This document shows, piece by piece, positions 1 through 8,298 of a stretch of DNA of 64,000 bases (its first letter is position 1; every line of letters begins with the position of its first letter). The notes under the pieces are model-generated. The model was given only the letters and a program-made list of their open reading frames with translations, was not told where the DNA came from and made no database searches. A program made the translations under genes and the position numbers. This DNA is from an uncultured Crocinitomix sp. (GTDB taxonomy: Bacteria > Bacteroidota > Bacteroidia > Flavobacteriales_D > Crocinitomicaceae): contig CAJQHR010000006.1 in assembly GCA_905478225.1 (NCBI GenBank), positions 1 to 64,000 of the forward strand, given 5' to 3'.

Positions 1-34
1 ACCCAGTTCTGAATTATCAGAACTGGGTTTTTTT
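1..34 (+). terminator. Rho-independent terminator of an upstream gene
   Basis: A perfect 12-bp stem (1-12 with 17-28) encloses an ATTA loop and runs into seven T residues. The T run lies on the right, so it should end a plus-strand transcript entering from outside the window. The following 240 bases, up to the convergent CotH gene, show no convincing gene. Confidence 0.85.
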
Positions 35-274
35 GTGGATTAAATCGAAATTAATTACTGCAATTGCATGATCGACAAGATCATAAGTCGAATGTACTTT
101 TGATTTAGGAACGATTTAAATTCCTATAGAGATAAGGTGTTTTGTCATAATTCAAATTTAAAAAACCAGCGCTGAGATGACAGGTATAAATTCATTTAAA
201 ACTGGAGAAAATCATTAAAGAATCAAGGGGCTTATGAAAGAATACTCTTGGAATTCTGCTCCATGAAACAAGGT

Positions 275-2620
275 TTAAGCAATGTTATTGCCACTACTTT
301 TTTTGCGTTTCTTAGAAGATCGGCGTAATAGAGTTCCAACGACCAAGATAAAAAAAAAGCTTCCACCGCCGAAATAGTAGATTTTTGTCCAATACTTTTT
401 ATCAGCCTCGTGTTTGAGATATCTCTTATAAGCTCTACTAATATCTCCCGGGTTGGGTTTTTCTAAATTCCAATTGGCTATAACATCACTTGCCGAATCT
501 GGATGTTCTAAATTGAACGTGGCGGCCGTATCCCATTCATCATAAACATAGGTCAAGGAGTCTACAATTAAACCTTCCAAATCATACAACTTTATATGTT
601 CTCCTTTTTTAGAAAGCCCAAAATTAAAGTCGCCCACCACCGTTAAGGTATCGGAATTATAATAAGCTGAATAATTTGCTTTGTTCCTCGCCAAAACGAG
701 ATAATCACCTGGTTGAATAACAGTGTTTTCTGGCAATACAAACCCTTTTTTAAAACTAGACTTTGTCCATCTCCAACCACTTAAGTCTAATGGTTTAATG
801 GAACGGTTATAGAGCTCCACCCAGTCCTCAGAACTATCTCCTTCAGCTTGATAAACAGCTATCTCATTAAAAATAATAGAATCTTCAATAGCACTTCGAG
901 TTTTCGGTTCAAACAGTGGTTCTAGTACCAAGTCAGAACGAGATGAAATTGTAATGCTCATTGTTTTCTCATCTCTCCCATTCCATCCAATAAAAATATA
1001 ATCATGTTTTGGTTCAACAGTTATCGTCACAGGGACATCTTGAAAATAAATACCATCAAAATCATCCTCAATTTTTAAACTATTAAAAGAAACTTTTGCA
1101 ATATCCGACCCAGGATATTTGATTTGGACCTCCAACATTCCTTTTAAGTCAAACTTCTGCATAATGTGTTTTCTTAGATATGCGGGGCGCTCTCGTGCAA
1201 AATCACGCACCACATCTACATGAAAATTCCAGTTTTCAACTGAAGTTTGCCATTTATCCACATGATAGGGCATTTCAGCCTTCAGGTTTTCATAGATCTC
1301 ATCAATTAATGCTAACGCTCGTTCTGAACTATAAACCGTGTTTAAATGATCTGCAAATGTATTGATGTATTGGTATTCCAGTGTTTTGTTTTCTAATAGC
1401 TTGCGAATGATGAAGGTAGACCAAGAAGGGTCTGGCCAAGCCTCTGCATTTGCCGAAGTAAATTTTTTTACTGTGTTCCTTTTATAACCTGTATAAGAAT
1501 TATTTCCCATTCCTAAATCCAAATCATATAACACCCAACGCCATTTCGCAGAATCATTTCTTTCACGCCAATAGCGTATATTTCCACCAGCATCTCTATT
1601 GTCTGAGTATGTTTCTGCAATATTATAACGCAGATAATCCTCTATATCCATAAAGGTTCTTAACTCAGCCACCACATCATCATTTGACATGTCGCTTACT
1701 CGTAAAAACCGTAATAACTTTTTATAATTGGCTGATGTTCCATGCCGCACCACTCCATTATGTCGCAGTATATCAACATTGTCTTTATCTACTCCAAAAT
1801 TTGACTTAAGGTAATGTTCACTTATTTTTTCTCGTAAGTTTTGAACGCCCCAATACTCCCCATTTAAAAATACAATCGCTGGGCGGTAAGCCTGGATAGC
1901 GACACCCGTTGGTGCAGCAAGCTGGGTCATAAACGCATCTCTAAAGTGTGTTCTTCTGAAGTCACCGCCGGAATTTCGGATAATAAAAGATTTATATTTT
2001 TTAAAATCGCGTTCCGGAAAAATGGGGTAATTTATCCGACTTTCACCGTGTTTTTTCCGGGCAAAAATGGCTAAGGATTTTTGCGGTAACATGCGACTAA
2101 ACCCACCAAAGAGGTTTATACCAACGACCTGATTAAAAGCGAGTTCACCATCTGTTTCATACATTTCAATGTTTGAATATTTTTCCCAATTTTTCCAAAA
2201 ATTAGCGCCAATGTAAGGTTCAATTGTATCTGCACAGCACCCTTTTACATAGATTCCTGTGCTATAATCCCAAAGGTTCTCAGGATTCGTGGCAATCGAA
2301 ATAATTGGCAATGTATATTCTCGATCGCAGAAATAAGATTGGGTTGAAAATTCAGATCTTTTTCCATTTTTATAAGCTATCGCTCGAATAACGTTCACCG
2401 TTTTAACCTCAATTGGTTCGCGATAGCGTGTTCCGCCCGAACTAGGCCGCGAACCGTCCAACGTATAATAAATGGTGGAGCCTTCAGTAGCTGTGAGTGT
2501 TACTGTGGTTGGTTCGTCATATTTACCTCCCAATGGTTCAAAATCAAGGAATACTTCCTCATCTTGCCCGAAAGAAGCAGATACGAATAAGAATAATATG
2601 GCGGTGAAAAGAAACTTCAA
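275..2620 (-). CDS. CotH kinase family protein with lamin-tail domain, membrane anchored
   Basis: The 781-residue protein begins with a signal peptide ending FVSASFGQ. A chitobiase/hexosaminidase C-terminal-like module follows (about residues 28-97), then a CotH protein-kinase-like domain (about 104-500) with the typical RWVLYDLDLGMG segment near residue 365. A lamin-tail domain lies at about 612-720. The C-terminus is one transmembrane helix (about 752-772) followed by a lysine/arginine-rich tail, so the protein probably stays membrane bound with its domains outside. The start codon is TTG: an in-frame stop lies two codons upstream, and no ATG occurs before the signal peptide. CotH proteins phosphorylate proteins or remodel envelope structures in other bacteria; the substrate here is unknown. 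No T9SS sorting domain is visible. Confidence 0.85.
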   Translation of the reverse strand: MKFLFTAILFLFVSASFGQDEEVFLDFEPLGGKYDEPTTVTLTATEGSTIYYTLDGSRPSSGGTRYREPIEVKTVNVIRAIAYKNGKRSEFSTQSYFCDREYTLPIISIATNPENLWDYSTGIYVKGCCADTIEPYIGANFWKNWEKYSNIEMYETDGELAFNQVVGINLFGGFSRMLPQKSLAIFARKKHGESRINYPIFPERDFKKYKSFIIRNSGGDFRRTHFRDAFMTQLAAPTGVAIQAYRPAIVFLNGEYWGVQNLREKISEHYLKSNFGVDKDNVDILRHNGVVRHGTSANYKKLLRFLRVSDMSNDDVVAELRTFMDIEDYLRYNIAETYSDNRDAGGNIRYWRERNDSAKWRWVLYDLDLGMGNNSYTGYKRNTVKKFTSANAEAWPDPSWSTFIIRKLLENKTLEYQYINTFADHLNTVYSSERALALIDEIYENLKAEMPYHVDKWQTSVENWNFHVDVVRDFARERPAYLRKHIMQKFDLKGMLEVQIKYPGSDIAKVSFNSLKIEDDFDGIYFQDVPVTITVEPKHDYIFIGWNGRDEKTMSITISSRSDLVLEPLFEPKTRSAIEDSIIFNEIAVYQAEGDSSEDWVELYNRSIKPLDLSGWRWTKSSFKKGFVLPENTVIQPGDYLVLARNKANYSAYYNSDTLTVVGDFNFGLSKKGEHIKLYDLEGLIVDSLTYVYDEWDTAATFNLEHPDSASDVIANWNLEKPNPGDISRAYKRYLKHEADKKYWTKIYYFGGGSFFFILVVGTLLRRSSKKRKKSSGNNIA

Positions 2621-2795
2621 TTGCTACTATTATTCTCTAAAAATAGGTAAAGACATGCAATCATAGCGTGTGGGGGCTTTAATTTTATTGAATGTGGGTC
2701 TTTTTAAGGAATCTGCGCGCTGTTATCAATTATTTAAAAACAACAAACGCGCCTCGTATTGAAGTGTGTTTGTTTAACTGCTATGAGCCTTTTGT

Positions 2796-3929
2796 TTATT
2801 TTAATGTCACTTGTCTTGTGTCTTTATAGGTTGCCCCATCATTTCCTTTCGCAAAGAAAGTATAATAATATACCCCTGTTGGTAATTCTTCACCGCTCAG
2901 GTCTGTTCCGTTCCATCTAAAGTTTACATCTGTCGATTCATAAACCGTTGCGCCTTGATTATTCGTGATAATAATTTCAAATGTTTCAATATTCGTTGTT
3001 GCAATCGCAAAGAAATCATTTTGTCTATCCCTAACAGTTGGTGAAAAAATATTTGGCAATGTATCAATACTTGAATTAGATTTAATTACCACTTCTATTG
3101 TTTTACTTACGGGTTCCGCATCACCATAAGCAGTCATAACAACTTTGTATGTGCCTGATTTATCAAATTTAAATTCAACATCTTCTCCACTTTTAACTGT
3201 TCCGTCTTCAAATAACCATTCAACACTTCGTGCATTTTCAGTATTCGCATGGAAAGCACAGGTTGTAGGAGCGTGCTCGTCTTCTGTTTCAAATGTTGGA
3301 TTAACTGTAATATATTCAACATCAAGAACTCCAGCGGCAGGATTAGCAATTGGTCCCCTAATCACTCGGTCGTCAGAATCAACACCTTGATCACCATCAT
3401 CACCCCCCGCTCCATTTGTATTTCCAGCTCCGTTTGTGTTTGAATCATCCTCAGAAGGATTACTTAAATCCGTTATACCATTATCCGTTACACCTGGTTT
3501 ATTATTTTCTGAACTGTTGTTAACCCCATTTGTATTTTTGTCTGTTAATTGGTCTGTGTCATTTTCGTCAGTCACGTTTAAGCCATCTATTGTATTTTTA
3601 GGCAAGTTTTCACCTTGGACACCCCTATTAGCAATAACGTTGTTCTCTCCATTATCAATATGTTCATTTACAACCAAATTGTTTTCTGGTGTCACCTCTT
3701 GTTCTGCTGTTTCAGAAAATAGATAAATACCCGTTACTGTTGCAGCAACAATTCCACCAACAATAACACCCTTCATTAGCAAACTCATGCCTGTTGCGGC
3801 ACCTGTGCTTGCAGCACCTGCCGCACTCATTCCTTGTTGAATGTTCACCCAAGCGTCTGGACTCACTTCTCCTTCGAATGAGTTGAACTTATCCTGAAAT
3901 AGTTCTTCTATATTTAAATTATCTTTCAC
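2796..3929 (-). CDS. Membrane-spanning PKD protein with gliding-motility-type C-terminal domain, probable ECF sigma partner
   Basis: The protein has 377 residues. A short cytoplasmic N-terminus with a VSPDAWVNIQ-type segment resembles the start of many bacteroidete anti-sigma-like proteins. One transmembrane helix follows at about 53-72. A low-complexity Asn/Gly/Asp/Thr linker (about 75-190) leads to a PKD-like domain (about 205-285). The C-terminal domain (about 290-377) matches the gliding-motility-associated CHU_C type and contains FRWNGTDLSG and TGVYYYTF. The start overlaps the end of the ECF sigma gene by 11 bases, indicating translational coupling. I infer that it senses envelope state or restrains the sigma factor. 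The CHU_C domain is usually a T9SS type B signal, so its presence after a helix anchor is unusual. Confidence 0.75.
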   Translation of the reverse strand: MKDNLNIEELFQDKFNSFEGEVSPDAWVNIQQGMSAAGAASTGAATGMSLLMKGVIVGGIVAATVTGIYLFSETAEQEVTPENNLVVNEHIDNGENNVIANRGVQGENLPKNTIDGLNVTDENDTDQLTDKNTNGVNNSSENNKPGVTDNGITDLSNPSEDDSNTNGAGNTNGAGGDDGDQGVDSDDRVIRGPIANPAAGVLDVEYITVNPTFETEDEHAPTTCAFHANTENARSVEWLFEDGTVKSGEDVEFKFDKSGTYKVVMTAYGDAEPVSKTIEVVIKSNSSIDTLPNIFSPTVRDRQNDFFAIATTNIETFEIIITNNQGATVYESTDVNFRWNGTDLSGEELPTGVYYYTFFAKGNDGATYKDTRQVTLK

Positions 3930-4482
3930 CTTCTTCAGCTATATTATTATCAACTAATAATTTTCTTAACATTTTTTTTGCTCTAGAGTACTGCGACTTT
4001 GACGTACTTTCGGTAACACCAAGCTGCTCCGCAATTTCCTTATGCGAATACCCTTCAATTGCGAAAAGATTAAATACAACCCGATATCCCTTTGGTATCG
4101 TTTGAATGAGTTGCAATAAGTCATTCGCATTTATGGTTTCAATAATAAAATCCCTTTGTTCCAATTTAAAAGAAACAGCATCAATTTCTACATCTGATTG
4201 ATACTTCTTGTTTTTTCTATATTGGTCAAGAGCTGTATTCACCATTATTTTTCTCACCCACCCTTCTAATGATCCTTTATTAACAAACTTCGGCAACTTA
4301 CTAAACACTTTAATAAACCCGTCTTGTAAAACATCTTTTGCTTCATCAGGGTTTGCTGCGTAGCGTAAGCAAACCCCCATCATCTTTTTCGCAAATAAGT
4401 CATAGAACTTTTTGTGGGCAATCGCATTTCTGGAAATACATTCTTTTACTAATTGCTCTTCCGTCATAAATACTCTTTCCAA
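3919..4482 (-). CDS. ECF-type RNA polymerase sigma factor
   Basis: The 187-residue protein has sigma-70 region 2 at about residues 20-85, including the ALRYAANPDEAKDVLQDGF-like core helix, and region 4 at about 115-165. Region 4 contains IEGYSHKEIAEQLGVTESTSKSQ, typical of the helix-turn-helix that reads the -35 element. The length is usual for an ECF factor. The next gene overlaps its 3' end by 11 bases and encodes a membrane protein that is probably its regulator or sensor. The genes it controls cannot be read from the sequence. Confidence 0.92.
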   Translation of the reverse strand: MERVFMTEEQLVKECISRNAIAHKKFYDLFAKKMMGVCLRYAANPDEAKDVLQDGFIKVFSKLPKFVNKGSLEGWVRKIMVNTALDQYRKNKKYQSDVEIDAVSFKLEQRDFIIETINANDLLQLIQTIPKGYRVVFNLFAIEGYSHKEIAEQLGVTESTSKSQYSRAKKMLRKLLVDNNIAEEGER

Positions 4483-4610
4483 TATAAAGACACCATACTT
4501 GATTTAAAAGTTGCATGATACCTATGATAAATTATAATTTTCCTATATTTAGCCTTCGCCTTTTACGCCAAAATTATAGCTTTAAAATAAGTCTAAACGT
4601 AATACATTAA

Positions 4611-5840
4611 ATGAAAATTATTTTTCTACTCTCTTTTTTATTCATTTCTCTAGCGGGTTTTTCAAGAAATAAAAAGGTTCAAGCAGGCTATTGGCATTCA
4701 GAATTTCAGCTTAACGAAACTACCGTATTGCCTGTTACTTTTATGTTAGAGAAAAATAAAAAAGAAGTTCGTTTATATGTTAAAAACGCAGACGAATCGA
4801 TTGAATTAACTGATATTGTTCAGAAAAAAGATTCTTTATTTATTACTTTTCCTGCGTTCGATTCTCAGTTAAAAGCTAAAATTATTAAAAAAAATCATAT
4901 CGTTGGCAGCTGGTTTAATTTTGCAAAAGGAGATGATTATTCTATCCCTTTTAACTGTGTTCGTGCATATTTACCTCGTTTTCCTAAAATGGGTTCAACA
5001 GTAGATATTTTTGGAAAATGGGAAGTGACTTTCGATTATGATAATGAACCAGAAAAAGCGATTGGCGTATTTGATCCCATAACAGATCATTGTTCATATA
5101 GTCAATCTGATGTTGTAAAAGGAACTTTTTTAACGGAGACGGGTGACTATCGCTATTTAGAAGGTGTTGTTTCAAACGACAGCCTCTATCTTTCTACCTT
5201 TGATGGTTCTCACGCTTTTTTATTCAGATCAAAATTAAAAAATGACACGCTTTGGGGGGAGTTTTTATCAGGCACACATTACAAATCTAATTGGTTTGCT
5301 GTGCGCAACTCAGCATTTGAGCTTACAAGCCCCGACTCGTTAACCTATTTAGTTACTGATGATGAGATCCACCTTTCTTTACCTGATTTAGGCAATAACA
5401 CTTATGTTTATCCAAATGAAACAACGAAAGGAAAAGCAACCTTAATTCAAATTATGGGTACTTGGTGTCCGAACTGTTTAGATGAAAGTAAATATTTAAA
5501 ACAACAGAAAAAGAAGTTTGGTGACCAACTTGAAATTATTGCAGTCACTTTTGAAACCCCAAAAACAGACACGGGCAAAATCGAAAAGGTTAAAAAGTAT
5601 AAGGAAAACCTAAAGCTAGACCATACCTTTTTAATAGGAGGGTCTGCGTGCAAGTCTTGCGCGAGCGAGCTTTTTCCAATGCTAAATAAAGTCATCTCTT
5701 TTCCAACACTTATTTTTATAGATAAAACAGGGTATATAAGACGAGTCCACACCGGTTTTAACGGACCAGGTGCCGGAATGTACTATGATAAATTTGTTGA
5801 AAAAACAAACGCGCTAATTGAGCAGCTCGTTACAGAGTAA
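4611..5840 (+). CDS. TlpA-like secreted thiol-disulfide oxidoreductase
   Basis: A 409-residue protein begins with a signal peptide (MKIIFLLSFLFISLAGFS). The first 230 residues form a beta-rich region like the N-terminal domain of bacteroidete TlpA/DUF4369-type proteins. The C-terminal thioredoxin fold carries the redox motif GTWCPNC near residue 285 and ends with a typical SFPTLIFIDKTG strand. A further pair of cysteines (SACKSCASE) lies inside the thioredoxin domain. It probably reduces or isomerises disulfides in the periplasm, for example for cytochrome c maturation. It is monocistronic and converges with rpiB, with only three bases between the stops. Confidence 0.88.
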   Translation: MKIIFLLSFLFISLAGFSRNKKVQAGYWHSEFQLNETTVLPVTFMLEKNKKEVRLYVKNADESIELTDIVQKKDSLFITFPAFDSQLKAKIIKKNHIVGSWFNFAKGDDYSIPFNCVRAYLPRFPKMGSTVDIFGKWEVTFDYDNEPEKAIGVFDPITDHCSYSQSDVVKGTFLTETGDYRYLEGVVSNDSLYLSTFDGSHAFLFRSKLKNDTLWGEFLSGTHYKSNWFAVRNSAFELTSPDSLTYLVTDDEIHLSLPDLGNNTYVYPNETTKGKATLIQIMGTWCPNCLDESKYLKQQKKKFGDQLEIIAVTFETPKTDTGKIEKVKKYKENLKLDHTFLIGGSACKSCASELFPMLNKVISFPTLIFIDKTGYIRRVHTGFNGPGAGMYYDKFVEKTNALIEQLVTE

Positions 5841-5843
5841 AAG

Positions 5844-6269
5844 TTAACAACTTATTTTGTCCACTCTTCTCCCATGCCTTCCGCCTTCAAACGCTGTCGC
5901 CAAAAAAACATCAATCATTTCAAGAGCCAAATCAGTACTCACAAAGCGCGCCGGAACAGCAATAATATTTGCATCATTGTGTTGCCTAGCTAATTCAGCT
6001 ATTTCTGTCGTCCAGCATAAAGCAGATCTTATCTCTTGATGTTTATTAACTGTCATGTTAATTCCATTACCACTTCCACAAATTACAATTCCTAAACCTT
6101 TAGCCTTTGTCACATGTTCTGCCACTTTATGTCCAAAATCTGGATAATCTACACTATCTGGTCCATTTGTACCATGGTCTTCAACCTCAAAACCCTTATT
6201 TAAAAGGTGTGTTTTAACAATTTCTTTTAAATCAACTCCTGCATGATCACATCCAATAGGTATCAACAT
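5844..6269 (-). CDS. rpiB: Ribose-5-phosphate isomerase B
   Basis: A cytosolic enzyme that interconverts ribose 5-phosphate and ribulose 5-phosphate in the pentose phosphate pathway. The sequence shows the family signatures GCDHAG at the start, the phosphate-binding GSGNGINMTVNK segment, an active-site cysteine in ALCW, the HNDANI segment and the C-terminal FEGGRHGRRVDKI. I chose the ATG at 6269, which gives 141 residues beginning MLIPIGCDHAG and matches the family length. An in-frame start 24 codons upstream would add a non-conserved, lysine-rich leader. The gene stands alone and converges with the TlpA-like gene. Confidence 0.95.
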   Translation of the reverse strand: MLIPIGCDHAGVDLKEIVKTHLLNKGFEVEDHGTNGPDSVDYPDFGHKVAEHVTKAKGLGIVICGSGNGINMTVNKHQEIRSALCWTTEIAELARQHNDANIIAVPARFVSTDLALEMIDVFLATAFEGGRHGRRVDKISC

Positions 6270-6726
6270 AACTTCTTTTTTTTTCAAAGCTATTATTTTA
6301 TTCTTTAACCTAAAAAATTCATTGTTTATAATTATTAACATCTTTTTCCGCTTTTTTCAGACCTTAATGAAACTAGGAGCTGACAACCTAAGGCTTATTA
6401 ACACCCTTTTTGCGCTTTTGTTAATAACCGTCTAACAAAACGAGGATTAAATCTGAAAACTTTATTTGTTTTATAAAAATATTTTTTCAGGTAATGGAAT
6501 ATTTAACTTAACACTAAAACTTAGCATTTTTTTAACCACTATCTTATTGACAATATTTTAGAGAAGTTACCTTTTTTTTATTAACAATCATAAAAAATCA
6601 CCAATTGTTAATAACCTGTAATTTTCTTTTATTTACAATGGTATTTAATGTTTTAGACTGTTGGTAGTTTATTAAAAAAAAGCCTTAATTTAGAAATCCT
6701 AATAAAAAAGCCTTACTTATTAACAT
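6270..6726. other. AT-rich intergenic region with candidate promoter
   Basis: The 457 bases between the divergent rpiB and MORN genes hold no coding sequence I can support. A 12-base direct repeat, AAAAAAGCCTTA, occurs at 6676-6687 and 6704-6715. A possible bacteroidete promoter for the rightward operon is TTG at 6661-6663, a 22-base spacer, and TAATTTAG at 6686-6693, which differs from TAnnTTTG at one position. This is suggestive only. Confidence 0.35.
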
Positions 6727-8298
6727 ATGAACACCCCTAATAATAATAACAAATATTTCTCTTTTAAAAGATTTATTATAGATTATGTTATAATAGGGGT
6801 AATGGTATTTTGTGGATCGGGGTCTGTTTTTGGGCAGGAAATAGATCCGAATGGGCGCAATGTTTTTTATTTCCAAAACGGGCGAATTTCCAGTGAAGGA
6901 TATTTTAAAAAAGGTTTGCCGGTCGGTATTTGGAAAAGCTATTATTCAGACGGTACCTTAAAATCGAGCGGAAATAAATCCATGGGCCTTTCTGACAGTC
7001 TTTGGGTGTTCTTTGATTCTGAAGGACGCAAGAAGTATCTATTTGATTATGCCAATGATAAAAAGAATGGTTGTGCTGTTTATTATGACACTAGCGGTAA
7101 CGTCATAAAAGAAATGTTTTATATTAATGATGTTGCACAGCAAGAGATACTGGAGTATTACCCCGGAGGCGCATTAAAAAAACAAACCACCATTGTTGAT
7201 GGAAAAGAGATTGGATTAGCATTAGAGTTTAATGAGCTGGGAGATGTTATTACAGAAGAAATTTATGATAATGGGTTTTTAAAAGACAGAAAAGAGTTTA
7301 ATCGATTTGATGAAAACAGCAATAAGACGGGTGTTTGGCGTTCCTTTTTCTCGAATGGAAAAGTTGAAAGCGAGGTGACCTTTAAAGATGGAAATAAAAG
7401 TGGTCTGTCAAAAACCTACAATAAAAAAGGGAAACTAATTGATTTACAGCGTATGGAAGGTGATACGATTGCTGGACATTCGGATGAATTAGTGATTATT
7501 GAACTTTATAAAGAGTTTTATGATAACGGAAAAATTAAACTCATAGGTGGCCTTGACAACAGTATTAAAAATGGAACTTTTAGAGAATATAATGAAGCAG
7601 GGGAAATTGTCAATGGCTATATCTATGAAAAAGACACGGTTATTGCTGAAGGAGTGATTACAGGAAATGGCGTTTATGAGGGGGAGTGGACACATTATTA
7701 TAAATCAGGAGCGGTAAAATCAAAAGGTAACTACAGTAACAGCAGAAAAGAAGGAAAATGGATTTATTATTATGCCAATAGTAAAAAAGAGCAGGAAGGC
7801 AGCTTTACAGATAACCAGCTGAAAGGCTCCTGGATTTGGTATTATCAGAATGGCCAAGTAAAAAGAAAAGAATTTTACAACAGAAAAGAGCTGCTGGAGG
7901 GAACTGTTTATGAATATGATTCCTTAGGAAATGAGATGACTCGTGGTGATTACTATAATGGATTGAAAGAAGGGGAGTGGTTTTATCAAGTTGGGGACCA
8001 TAAAGAGGTTGGAGAATATACGTTGGGATTGGAAACAGGAAAATGGAACCATTATTACCAAAACGGGAAATTGGCGTTTACTGGAACTTATGATGAAGGA
8101 GAACCAAAAGGAAAACATATTTATTATTATAAAAGTGGATTAAAGAAACTAGTTGGCAAATATTTAGGTGGAGAAAAGCACGGTAAATGGAAAGCGTATG
8201 ATGAAAAAGGAGTATTAATACAAGAAATAGAATATAAACGAGGAGAAATATTTAAGATAGACGGATTTAAAGTGATACCGGTCAATGAAGAAATTTAA
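6727..8298 (+). CDS. Secreted MORN-repeat (YwqK-like) protein
   Basis: A 523-residue exported protein. An N-terminal hydrophobic segment ends in SGSVFGQ, followed by roughly fifteen MORN_2-type repeats of the form YxNGxxxxxGxYxxGxxxGxWxxYY. Repeats of this kind are often labelled 'YwqK family antitoxin', but nothing here indicates a toxin-antitoxin pair; they are probably surface or periplasmic binding modules. Its TAA stop overlaps the ATG of the histidine kinase by one base (TAATG). Together with the response regulator six bases further on, this makes a three-gene coupled operon, so the repeats may feed the sensor. That link is inference. Confidence 0.85.
   Translation: MNTPNNNNKYFSFKRFIIDYVIIGVMVFCGSGSVFGQEIDPNGRNVFYFQNGRISSEGYFKKGLPVGIWKSYYSDGTLKSSGNKSMGLSDSLWVFFDSEGRKKYLFDYANDKKNGCAVYYDTSGNVIKEMFYINDVAQQEILEYYPGGALKKQTTIVDGKEIGLALEFNELGDVITEEIYDNGFLKDRKEFNRFDENSNKTGVWRSFFSNGKVESEVTFKDGNKSGLSKTYNKKGKLIDLQRMEGDTIAGHSDELVIIELYKEFYDNGKIKLIGGLDNSIKNGTFREYNEAGEIVNGYIYEKDTVIAEGVITGNGVYEGEWTHYYKSGAVKSKGNYSNSRKEGKWIYYYANSKKEQEGSFTDNQLKGSWIWYYQNGQVKRKEFYNRKELLEGTVYEYDSLGNEMTRGDYYNGLKEGEWFYQVGDHKEVGEYTLGLETGKWNHYYQNGKLAFTGTYDEGEPKGKHIYYYKSGLKKLVGKYLGGEKHGKWKAYDEKGVLIQEIEYKRGEIFKIDGFKVIPVNEEI

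Noticed and set aside
6727-8298. Toxin-antitoxin antitoxin (YwqK name)
   Set aside because: The protein has a signal sequence and sits with a two-component system; no toxin gene is adjacent. The label is a family name only.
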